Source: Euryarchaeota archaeon UBA102
Lineage (GTDB): Archaea; Thermoplasmatota; Poseidoniia; MGIII; CG-Epi1
DNA length: 21,756 nucleotides
Assembly: GCA_002509225.1 (NCBI GenBank)
Contig: DAHL01000044.1
Location: 1 to 21,756, forward strand
Direction of reading: 5' to 3'
Part shown: in pieces, positions 1-6,718 of the stretch
Layout: each line of letters starts with the position of its first letter
Position numbering within the stretch: the stretch's first letter is position 1
Program-made: the position numbers and the translations under genes
The notes under the pieces: generated by a model
What the model was told of the DNA's origin: nothing
The model's database searches: none
Seen by the model: the letters and a program-made list of their open reading frames with translations, nothing else

Positions 1-3000
1 CATGCCGTGAGAACCGGCTGGAAGATCACTTATGTCGTGTGTATTGATGCCGTAAGGACTAGAGAAAGTCTGGAAACCGTTGAAGTAATAACTACCATCT
101 TCTAAGAGAATATTGTAGCTACCTTCGCCGTACCAGTAATCTACTTCAGCAGTCAATGTTAGACCTGGAGCAGTTCCTGCATAGGTGAACTCGAATGTTC
201 TTTCGTTTGCACCCATTGCATTACATGATGGAATTCCATAGTTGTAATTCGACCAGCAATAATCTAGAACCTCTCCGTCAGATACTGCATATTCGCCCAT
301 TTCATATTCGACAACTTTGAGTTCAGTGTTTGCATAATCACTGTCACTGAAATAACCAGTAGATACGAGTACACGGTCATCACTAACTGAAATTGAACCA
401 GTTACTGAGTGAACTGCGTCTCCGCCGCTACCGCCCCACTCATGCATTAATCCCCAGCTTTCGCCAGAATCTGAACCTATGGCCATTCTGAATAAGTCAC
501 AACCGCCACTAACACCATTGTCATCACAAGCATCACTGCCGTATGAAACTGATGAGGTGTATGCCTCTGCTGAGTAGATGTAACCATTGTGTGCATCTAT
601 AGCTGTGGCACCCCATGTATCACAAGTACCGCACGCGTACGAGTACTCATGGTAATCTGAGTCCAAATCATCAGTGTAGTAGAAGCCACTTGAATCTCTA
701 TTGTAAGATCGGACTACTACGTAGTCATCATCAGACATTGAAGCGTGTACGTTACCATCGTCATCTACAACTAAATCACCGAAAGATGTCATAGTTGTTC
801 CAGTGGTTTCTGCATTTACGCCAAGTCCTGCGATATCGTCGACATCAGTTGTGTCGCCGTCTTGTCGGATTTGGTGTATTACGTTGTTACCACTGTCGCC
901 AACGAAAGCTTCTGTGTGACCTTCGTCATATGCGTAGTTGATTACGAAGTGTGTTCCGTCCTCTACTGAAGTTCTTGGCATGGTAATATCACACCAAAGC
1001 ATGTAGAATCCTTCTGAAGCATTAGATATTCTGAACCAGATTGCACTGTCGTAGTAGTCGATAGTTCCATCGCCATCTGCGTCAGTTGGGACAGGATCCC
1101 CTAATTCTAAGTATCCCCAGTCACCGTGATCTTCAATCTTGAACATCCAATCATATCCGTAACTACCCTGAGCTGAGGTGTATGCTGATGCCCAAGTTCC
1201 ACCGTCACCACTGTCATCTCTGAAGTGCATGACGTAGTCGCCCTGTTGTAGAACGGTGTAGTAGTAGTACGAGTAGTAATCTGTGGAACCGTCACCATTA
1301 CAATCGAAATTTCCGTATGGATTATGTGTGAATCCATATCTGTATTGCGAATCATCCATTGCTGAGATTCCGTAAGAATCTAATGAGCTGCCGAGCCAAT
1401 CATAGTTTCCTTGATCTGTAGAACCGGTCAAGTCTGCATTGTAGTAATGCGTAACTTCACTGTAAGTACTACCATCTGAAACTAGAGTTGTAACGTGGCA
1501 CATCTCATCTGCATCGTGCTGATAATGTGAACCTTCTGTTGCATCAGTAGTACCACCGTATGTGGTAGTAGTAGCTGAAACATCCATTATTCCATTAATA
1601 TCGAAACTTGTTGGTTGACTCATTTCACTTCCAGAAGTCCATCTGAATAATGTACCAGCGGCATAGTCGACTGCCCAGGTGTAACCGCAGCCTTCAGCCA
1701 TTCTAGTATTACCTTCGAATAGATTACCTGAAACGTATGTGTCCTTCAATCCTGAAGCCATAACAGTTCCACTAGATCCTGAGCTAGTTGCCCAGTGGTC
1801 GAATTCACCTACAACTGTGTCGTGTGACCAGTCGCTTGTGCTTGAAATTAATTCATAAGCGGAGAAAGTTCCTTCATTTCCATATAAGTCACTATCGAAT
1901 CTCATTGTAACAGGCGGCAAGGTGTCAGCCGTAACTGTGAAATCCAGTGAACATTCTGAGCCGTCGGCCCAGCCGTTTCCATCTCCGAACCACCAATCAG
2001 ACCAAGGTGAGCTTCCACAACCAGAAGCCATCTCATTTCCAGCACCGTCTAGAACAGTTATTGTGTGTCCACCGTCACTGTACTGATCTGTTGCTGTAGC
2101 TCTGAAATCGCCTGGTATTGCTGTTGCCACTGTATGATCAATGGTCAAACAACCTTCCCACCACCAGCTGTCCATAGAAGCAGTAACTTCAACAGGTGTT
2201 GCAGTACTACCATCAATGGTGAAGGTGAAAGATGTCTCGTCACTATAGTCGTAAGGTCCAATGTGGCCTAATGAATTGCCGTTTGCATCAGTTGCGTCGA
2301 CAGTCATACCTCCATCACCGTAATAATCTGATGCGGTAACGAGATAGATTCCCATGTCAGTATAGGATTCTGATACGCCATAATACAAGTCATAATTGTA
2401 TGAACAATCGTAGTAACCACCCTGATAGACCTGATTTGTTACAGAATCTGCAGGTAGTTCGAGTGTTACTGAGCTGCATGCGAATGCATCGTAATAACAA
2501 TCGTATGTTCCGTCAGAAGAACCGAATGAACCTGATTCTGGACCAGCTACTAAGTTAGTATCTGCATCCATAATTTCATTCATAGCATCTGCGAGAGTAG
2601 TGTGATGGAATGTACCTTCAACGGCTACATTATCTTCATCGTTCAATCCCATGTTCTTTACTACTGCACCGAATTGAGATTCGAAATTCTCTGGAAGTTC
2701 TTCAGCACCTACTAGGTTCTCGTCCATGACCAAGTCATGTAGAGCCCAGGAAGGTGGCATGAACATAACAGCGAAATCTCCACCGGCTAAGTCGCCGTTA
2801 CATGAAGTGCCACAGTTAGTTGTTCTGTAATCTAGACCGTTTGAACCGTCACCTTGTGAAAGGCCGATTACTGGGTCGTCTTGACGGATTGTGCTGCTAG
2901 AAGTAGCACCAGTACCCCAGTCACTGTACATTGCAACTATAGTTCCATCTGCAAATAATGCAGTTGAGAATGTAAATTCTCCATACATTTGACAAGACGA

Positions 3001-3582
3001 GAGTCCGTACATACACTTATCAGTCCACTGTACGAAATATCCATCACCGTGATCTGGGTGAGATGTTTCTGTGTGGTCAATGTACGTACCATAAGTCGTA
3101 CTGCCAGCATTATTTGAATAATAATACCAATCATCGTGCGCTACATCCATCTTCGGAGTTCCGGAATTGGAAGTCGAAGGAGATGTGTCGTAGTAGCTAC
3201 AACTTGGAGATCCACCGAAACCTAAACATCCGTTATTATTAACAGATACTGAGTCGTAGTCGGCAAAGTAGTACTTTACACTGTACGGTAGACTTATCGT
3301 TACTGTTCCATCGTCGTAGATATACGAGCTGGTACAGTCGTTGCTGCTATCTGAATCGGACCCTAGAGAGTCACAATCCACAAAATATTCGCTATACAGA
3401 TTTTCGTTGCCTGCTTCGTCGGAATCGGTCCAGGAATAACCCTGTGAATCCGGTCCTCCGGTCGAAGCCTCAGCGTATGAAAATAGGAGAGCGGATCCGC
3501 TTGTTACCATAGTAACAGCGACCACGAGAGAAATTAGTCTCATGGCTAGCTTCTTTCCTTTATGCATTTGAGTTTCTTGCAT
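1..3582 (-). CDS. Giant secreted/surface protein, Cys- and Asp-rich, modular (C-terminus beyond window)
   Basis: The frame is open from an ATG at 3582 to the window edge, 1194 codons without a stop, so the gene is cut at its 3' end. Residues 1-39 form a signal peptide: basic KGKK at 8-11, a hydrophobic core at about 15-36, and a likely cleavage after AEA (37-39). Residues about 60-270 resemble the extracellular NIDO-like layout (VSVNNNGCLGFGG near 115, an Asp-Asp-Trp motif near 145, FADGTIVAMY near 215). Two modules about 81 residues apart carry YYGDGG (about 420) and YSDGG (about 501), each near a Trp/Tyr-rich segment. EF-hand-like Asp loops occur at D760-D768 and D834-D842 (DADGDGTID). Many Cys pairs suggest disulfides outside the cell. 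C-ending codons (TTC, TAC, GAC, AAC) are common, unlike the neighbours. An AAGGTG Shine-Dalgarno six bases upstream supports this start; M14 is a less likely alternative. Function is unknown; an S-layer, adhesion or substrate-binding role is inference. Confidence 0.85.
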   Translation of the reverse strand, partial: MQETQMHKGKKLAMRLISLVVAVTMVTSGSALLFSYAEASTGGPDSQGYSWTDSDEAGNENLYSEYFVDCDSLGSDSDSSNDCTSSYIYDDGTVTISLPYSVKYYFADYDSVSVNNNGCLGFGGSPSCSYYDTSPSTSNSGTPKMDVAHDDWYYYSNNAGSTTYGTYIDHTETSHPDHGDGYFVQWTDKCMYGLSSCQMYGEFTFSTALFADGTIVAMYSDWGTGATSSSTIRQDDPVIGLSQGDGSNGLDYRTTNCGTSCNGDLAGGDFAVMFMPPSWALHDLVMDENLVGAEELPENFESQFGAVVKNMGLNDEDNVAVEGTFHHTTLADAMNEIMDADTNLVAGPESGSFGSSDGTYDCYYDAFACSSVTLELPADSVTNQVYQGGYYDCSYNYDLYYGVSESYTDMGIYLVTASDYYGDGGMTVDATDANGNSLGHIGPYDYSDETSFTFTIDGSTATPVEVTASMDSWWWEGCLTIDHTVATAIPGDFRATATDQYSDGGHTITVLDGAGNEMASGCGSSPWSDWWFGDGNGWADGSECSLDFTVTADTLPPVTMRFDSDLYGNEGTFSAYELISSTSDWSHDTVVGEFDHWATSSGSSGTVMASGLKDTYVSGNLFEGNTRMAEGCGYTWAVDYAAGTLFRWTSGSEMSQPTSFDINGIMDVSATTTTYGGTTDATEGSHYQHDADEMCHVTTLVSDGSTYSEVTHYYNADLTGSTDQGNYDWLGSSLDSYGISAMDDSQYRYGFTHNPYGNFDCNGDGSTDYYSYYYYTVLQQGDYVMHFRDDSGDGGTWASAYTSAQGSYGYDWMFKIEDHGDWGYLELGDPVPTDADGDGTIDYYDSAIWFRISNASEGFYMLWCDITMPRTSVEDGTHFVINYAYDEGHTEAFVGDSGNNVIHQIRQDGDTTDVDDIAGLGVNAETTGTTMTSFGDLVVDDDGNVHASMSDDDYVVVRSYNRDSSGFYYTDDLDSDYHEYSYACGTCDTWGATAIDAHNGYIYSAEAYTSSVSYGSDACDDNGVSGGCDLFRMAIGSDSGESWGLMHEWGGSGGDAVHSVTGSISVSDDRVLVSTGYFSDSDYANTELKVVEYEMGEYAVSDGEVLDYCWSNYNYGIPSCNAMGANERTFEFTYAGTAPGLTLTAEVDYWYGEGSYNILLEDGSYYFNGFQTFSSPYGINTHDISDLPAGSHGM

Positions 3583-3588
3583 TTTTTA

Positions 3589-3594
3589 CACCTT
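3589..3594 (-). promoter_or_regulatory. Shine-Dalgarno of the surface-protein gene
   Basis: AAGGTG on the minus strand, six bases before the ATG at 3582. It decides the start in favour of M1 over the in-frame M6 (3567) and M14 (3543). Confidence 0.6.
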
Positions 3595-3650
3595 GGTTGC
3601 GTTACTGTTAACAGTCGTTAGACGTCAACAGGACATTAACCATGGTAAAG

Positions 3651-3666
3651 CTGTATAAAAAACGTT
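3651..3666 (-). promoter_or_regulatory. TATA box of the surface-protein gene
   Basis: On the minus strand this reads CGTTTTTTATACAG, an archaeal TATA element centred near 3657. A start about 25 bases downstream (near 3630) would give a leader of roughly 45 nt, long enough to carry the AAGGTG ribosome-binding site at 3589-3594. Inferred from sequence and spacing only. Confidence 0.5.
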
Positions 3667-3725
3667 GGCTAAACGCGTACGATACGGCAATATGGGTATC
3701 GAGGAGAAATAAGATTCAAGGATAG

Positions 3726-3735
3726 TGCTATATCT
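3726..3735 (+). promoter_or_regulatory. TATA box of pdxT (leaderless type)
   Basis: The element GCTATATC is centred about 24 bases before the pdxT ATG at 3755. That is the spacing expected if transcription starts at or next to the start codon, giving a leaderless mRNA. No Shine-Dalgarno precedes the ATG. Confidence 0.45.
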
Positions 3736-3754
3736 CGACGATTAATAGGGGTTT

Positions 3755-4309
3755 ATGGAGATAGGTGTTTTGGCCCTTCAAGGCTCTGTAAGTGAGCATC
3801 ATATGGCATTTCATAGATGTGGTGTAGAAACTAGAGACGTTCGGCTCCCAAAAGATCTAAATGGGATTAATGGGCTTGTAATGCCAGGTGGAGAATCTAC
3901 AACTTTGAGAAAATTATTAAAGAATTCTGGACTTTGGAATGAGTTAAAAAAAGACAAAATACCTATACTTGGAACCTGTGCTGGAGCAGTATTACTTGGA
4001 AATTGTGATGATGAGACGTTTGGAATAGTGAATATTAACATTTTAAGAAACGCTTATGGTAGGCAAATAGACTCTTTTGAAAGCGAAATAGCGCTAGAAA
4101 CGGATGAATTTAATGGAATTTCTAAATTTCCTGGTGTCTTTATCAGAGCCCCACAAATAAAAAATACTTTTGGAGAATGCAATGCAATAGCGCATTTAGA
4201 AAATGAAATTGTAGGAGTAAAACAAGGTAAACATATGGCGCTTACTTTTCATCCAGAATTGACGGAAAGTAATTTATTGCATCAAAAATGGATTTCTCAA
4301 ATAAGATAA
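3755..4309 (+). CDS. pdxT: Pyridoxal 5'-phosphate synthase glutaminase subunit PdxT
   Basis: Class I glutaminase that hydrolyses glutamine and channels ammonia to PdxS for ribose-phosphate-dependent pyridoxal 5'-phosphate synthesis. At 184 residues it is close to the usual length. It opens with the family's MxIGVLALQG block; PGGEST is at 44-49, the nucleophile Cys75 lies in GTCAG, and His166 and Glu168 in FHPELT complete the catalytic triad. No pdxS lies in this window, although the two are often adjacent in bacteria, so the partner must be elsewhere. The gene is transcribed alone, with its own TATA box and a downstream hairpin terminator, and diverges from the surface-protein gene. Its base composition is distinctly AT-rich. 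Confidence 0.95.
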   Translation: MEIGVLALQGSVSEHHMAFHRCGVETRDVRLPKDLNGINGLVMPGGESTTLRKLLKNSGLWNELKKDKIPILGTCAGAVLLGNCDDETFGIVNINILRNAYGRQIDSFESEIALETDEFNGISKFPGVFIRAPQIKNTFGECNAIAHLENEIVGVKQGKHMALTFHPELTESNLLHQKWISQIR

Positions 4310-4378
4310 ATCTATTTTTAGTTTTTAGTTATTTGTAAATTGTTTATTTACAATAAAAAATAGATTTTTTTATTTTTT
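4308..4378 (+). terminator. Nested hairpin with T-run after pdxT
   Basis: AAATCTATTTTT at 4308-4319 is the exact reverse complement of 4356-4367. Inside it, TTGTAAAT (4333-4340) pairs exactly with ATTTACAA (4346-4353) around a 5-base loop. A T-rich tract continues to about 4378. The outer stem begins within the pdxT stop codon. It probably ends the pdxT transcript. Because the outer stem is flanked by A- and T-runs on both sides it could also work for minus-strand transcripts coming from tRNA-Leu. The rest of the intergenic stretch to 4517 is very AT-rich and shows no other feature. Confidence 0.6.
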
Positions 4379-4517
4379 AAAATGTAAATGAATAATATAT
4401 TTATATATTAATAATAGAGAATAAAAATGAATTAAAAATGTTTTTAATTAATAAGATTTTATAAAATTGTTAAAAAATAAATTTTTCTAATTTATACACT
4501 TTAATTAGCTTTAAAAA

Positions 4518-4605
4518 TGGTGCAGGGGGCCGGATTCGAACCGACGAACTTCTACAAGAACAGATCTTGAGTCTGTCGCCGTTGACCTGACTTGGCTACC
4601 CCTGC
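4518..4605 (-). tRNA. trnL: tRNA-Leu (anticodon CAA)
   Basis: The minus strand folds as a tRNA: acceptor GCAGGGG (4599-4605) pairs with CCCCTGC (4522-4528). An anticodon stem ACAGA/TCTGT encloses the loop CTCAAGA, giving anticodon CAA, which reads UUG. A long variable arm (class II), as expected for leucine tRNA, and a GGTTCGAATCC T-arm are present. The discriminator is A at 4521 and CCA is encoded at 4518-4520. A TATA-like TTCTAAAATAG at 4628-4637 lies about 26 bases upstream of the 5' end, so it may have its own promoter as well as read-through from speB. Confidence 0.93.
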
Positions 4606-4651
4606 TTAGTTTCTCAATCTGTAGGCACTATTTTAGAAAATCGTTTGAAAA

Positions 4652-5503
4652 TTAGTTTCTGATTCGGTGTACAATACCCATCAAATGGCGAGTTAGCCTA
4701 GCTGCTAATGCTGAAGTATTGCCATTATCAAATGGTGGACAGACCTCTACACAATCGAAACCTACTAAATTATCTGAAACGAAATTTATCGTTTGTACGA
4801 CCTCATAGGGGGTCATACCGAAAGGTTCGGGTGTACCGATACCTGGAGCAAAGGCTGGATCTATTACATCCATATCTAAACTTAGGTAAAGTGGGCCCTG
4901 AAACAAATCAAGCATGTCTGCAAGATGTTCTCTTAAATCAACCCAACCAGATTCAGTGTAATTTAATTTGGAAGCTCTTGCTTCTGAAACTTCAGTAGAA
5001 GAAGCAGATCTTACGCCCAATAACCAAATGTTGTTCGGACCTAATAAATCAAAAATTCTTCGTGTTGTAGAAGCGTGTGACCAGTGATTTCCTTCGTAGC
5101 CATCTCGAAAATCGAGATGTGCGTCCATGATTAAAACGTTTAGATTTGGATATTTCTCGACCATCGCCTCTATGACTGGAGGTGTTAAGGAGTGTTCACC
5201 ACCCAATCCTATTGGAAATTTGTTGTTTGAAATTATTTCGGACACTAATGATTTTATTCGAGAATTGTTTTCTTCCTGATTTTCACCTAATTCGATATTG
5301 CCCCAATCGTTTGCAGGAACGTCTACTAAATCTACCCCCAATTCCATTAAATTTGTTTCAAAATTGAAACTTTGTTCCCTTATAGCATCTGGAGCTTTTG
5401 CAGTTCCTTTTCTAAAACAGGCTGTACCGTCATAAGGATAGCCATAGATAACGAACTTAGATTCTTCAAAACTCTCTTCTGCGTCTGCAAAGAATTTAGA
5501 CAC
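4652..5503 (-). CDS. speB: Agmatinase (ureohydrolase family)
   Basis: Binuclear manganese enzyme that hydrolyses agmatine to putrescine and urea in polyamine synthesis. It has 283 residues, in the normal range. All six metal ligands of the family are visible: His104 in GGEHS, Asp127/His129/Asp131 in DAHLD, and Asp210/Asp212 in SLDMDVIDP. The start is GTG at 5503, and the first eight bases (GTGTCTAA) overlap the end and stop of the eIF5A gene, so translation is likely coupled. The neighbour is meaningful: putrescine leads to the spermidine that deoxyhypusine synthase uses to modify eIF5A. Arginase or guanidinobutyrase activity cannot be excluded from sequence alone. Confidence 0.92.
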   Translation of the reverse strand: MSKFFADAEESFEESKFVIYGYPYDGTACFRKGTAKAPDAIREQSFNFETNLMELGVDLVDVPANDWGNIELGENQEENNSRIKSLVSEIISNNKFPIGLGGEHSLTPPVIEAMVEKYPNLNVLIMDAHLDFRDGYEGNHWSHASTTRRIFDLLGPNNIWLLGVRSASSTEVSEARASKLNYTESGWVDLREHLADMLDLFQGPLYLSLDMDVIDPAFAPGIGTPEPFGMTPYEVVQTINFVSDNLVGFDCVEVCPPFDNGNTSALAARLTRHLMGIVHRIRN

Positions 5504-5891
5504 GTGTAACTAGGTGTTTACCCATTGAAGCAAGGTATTGAATTTCTCTACCTGAATCTAAATCATTGTGAAATTCTTCAGGAACGTTAGTTAGAGGAAT
5601 ATTGAAAGTTTCAAATGTTTCTAAATCCATAACTTGCACTTCTGCACCCACCATAGCTAGAACTTGTGCTTTCTTTCTATCGACCATTGGTGTGTGAACT
5701 TTATGTTTTACTGGATGAACTAGAGATCTTTTTCTGTTATCAAAGAGGCCGACTGCGACAATTCGAGCCTTAGCTTCACCATGTTTACCTGGTTTTGATG
5801 TTTTATAATCTGTGATCTTGCAAGGTTCGCCATCGACCACGATGTAAGAACCTGTTTTCAATTCTCTGATTTCGGTTATTGTTGTTGTCAT
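5496..5891 (-). CDS. eif5A: Translation initiation factor 5A (hypusine-containing)
   Basis: Archaeal IF5A, the EF-P homologue that binds the ribosomal E site and relieves stalling during peptide-bond formation. It has 131 residues, the usual archaeal length. The hypusination loop reads SKPGKHGEAKA, with Lys36 as the expected modified residue. The N-terminal KOW/SH3-like half and the C-terminal OB fold follow. The ATG at 5891 is preceded by GGAG, which sits at the end of the upstream small gene; that gene's stop is four bases away. The gene overlaps speB downstream by eight bases. It belongs to the tbp-small protein-eIF5A-speB operon. Confidence 0.96.
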   Translation of the reverse strand: MTTTITEIRELKTGSYIVVDGEPCKITDYKTSKPGKHGEAKARIVAVGLFDNRKRSLVHPVKHKVHTPMVDRKKAQVLAMVGAEVQVMDLETFETFNIPLTNVPEEFHNDLDSGREIQYLASMGKHLVTRV

Positions 5892-5895
5892 ATTA

Positions 5896-6075
5896 TTACT
5901 CCTGCCAGTTCAAATCACGCCATTTGTCATCTGCTAGATAACCTTGTAATGTCGAGCGTGAAGATATATTGCGACGCATTCTTTCTAATAAATCTATTGT
6001 GATTTCTAATGATTCATCATTTACATCTTCTTGAACTTTCTTCAAACGTTCTATTACTTGCTCAACTCTTACCAT
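5896..6075 (-). CDS. Conserved-looking 59-aa small protein between tbp and eIF5A
   Basis: Not recognised. The protein starts MVRVEQVIERLKKVQ and ends WRDLNWQE. It is highly charged, has no membrane segment and no Cys, and is predicted to be mostly helical, with two helices roughly at 3-16 and 20-35. The reading frame can be extended to 6132, but that would overlap the tbp coding sequence by 47 bases; the ATG at 6075 follows a GAGGT Shine-Dalgarno overlapping the tbp stop, so 6075 is preferred. Tight packing between tbp (10 bases) and eIF5A (4 bases) supports it being a real gene. A role with the transcription or translation machinery is only inferred from position. Confidence 0.75.
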   Translation of the reverse strand: MVRVEQVIERLKKVQEDVNDESLEITIDLLERMRRNISSRSTLQGYLADDKWRDLNWQE

Positions 6076-6085
6076 GAAATGTACC

Positions 6086-6643
6086 TCAGTTAGAGTTACG
6101 AAGCAGCCCAGCAGTTGAAAGCTCTTCCGCAATGTTTCTGACAGCGTTTTTGATATCGTTTATTTCTCTTGCTCCAACACAAACCATCTTTCCACTTCCG
6201 AATAAGAGTAGAACAACTTTTGGATCGTCCATCCTATAAACTAAACCTGGGAAAGCTTCTGGTTCATATTCTATGTGATCGAAACCGAGAGAAAGGGCGA
6301 TTTGAATTAAATTCAATGTAGAGGATAGTGTGGTTGTAGCCACGATGTTCTGTATTGTGATTATCGGTTCATCCAGAACTGGCATATCCATATCTCTCAA
6401 TTTGTCTACGACTTTGTTAATGGCGACATAAACATCTGGTATCGAACGTGCACCAGTACAGACTACTTTTCCTGAACGGAAAATAAGAACTGCCGTTTTT
6501 GGCTCTGCTAATTTATATATCAAACCAGGAAATCTATCCTGATCGTATTCAGATCCTTCTAATTGGAATGCTATATCTTGTAACATTAGCTCTTTTCCAA
6601 TTGTCGCACTAGCGACGACGTTGACAATTATTATTTCGGCCAT
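6086..6643 (-). CDS. tbp: TATA-box-binding protein
   Basis: Archaeal general transcription factor that binds and bends the TATA box and recruits TFB and RNA polymerase. It has 185 residues, the typical length. The two direct repeats that form the saddle are evident: FPGLIYKL at 38-45 followed by SGKVVCTGA, and FPGLVYRM at 131-138 followed by SGKMVCVGA. The start codon at 6643 has a strong GGGAGG Shine-Dalgarno about six bases upstream. It is the first gene of an operon with the 59-aa protein, eIF5A and speB. The short C-terminal tail (LLRNSN) is not acidic, unlike that of some archaeal TBPs. Confidence 0.97.
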   Translation of the reverse strand: MAEIIIVNVVASATIGKELMLQDIAFQLEGSEYDQDRFPGLIYKLAEPKTAVLIFRSGKVVCTGARSIPDVYVAINKVVDKLRDMDMPVLDEPIITIQNIVATTTLSSTLNLIQIALSLGFDHIEYEPEAFPGLVYRMDDPKVVLLLFGSGKMVCVGAREINDIKNAVRNIAEELSTAGLLRNSN

Positions 6644-6679
6644 AGTAGTCCTCCCAAGAGGTCCAAACCACGCGTGTGG

Positions 6680-6693
6680 AGTATTTAAAGGTT
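6680..6693 (-). promoter_or_regulatory. TATA box of the tbp operon
   Basis: The minus strand reads CCTTTAAATACTC, centred near 6687. Transcription would start near 6660 and leave a leader of about 17 nt that includes the GGGAGG ribosome-binding site. A second similar TTTAAA element lies just upstream (6692-6698). The T-rich stretch at 6701-6710 next to it may terminate PPDK transcription. Confidence 0.5.
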
Positions 6694-6718
6694 TAAATAG
6701 TAAAAAAGAAGAGGTCGG

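Noticed and set aside
1107..3134. Short open frames at 1107-1355 (-), 2065-2271 (+) and 2937-3134 (-)
   Set aside because: They lie in other frames inside the surface-protein gene, which is open throughout, and their products are low-complexity with no recognisable motif.
1..3582. Horizontal transfer as the explanation for the GC-richer surface gene
   Set aside because: Not excluded, but high expression explains C-ending codons equally well and no mobile element, integrase or repeat borders the gene.
3811..4041. 76-codon minus-strand frame
   Set aside because: It is antisense to the catalytic core of pdxT and has no promoter or ribosome-binding site; a shadow.
4379..4517. Very AT-rich stretch as a replication origin
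   Set aside because: No ORB-like repeats, no cdc6/orc1 gene nearby; low-complexity AT richness alone is not enough.
6076..6132. Upstream start for the 59-aa protein
   Set aside because: It would overlap the tbp coding sequence, while the ATG at 6075 has a Shine-Dalgarno at proper spacing.
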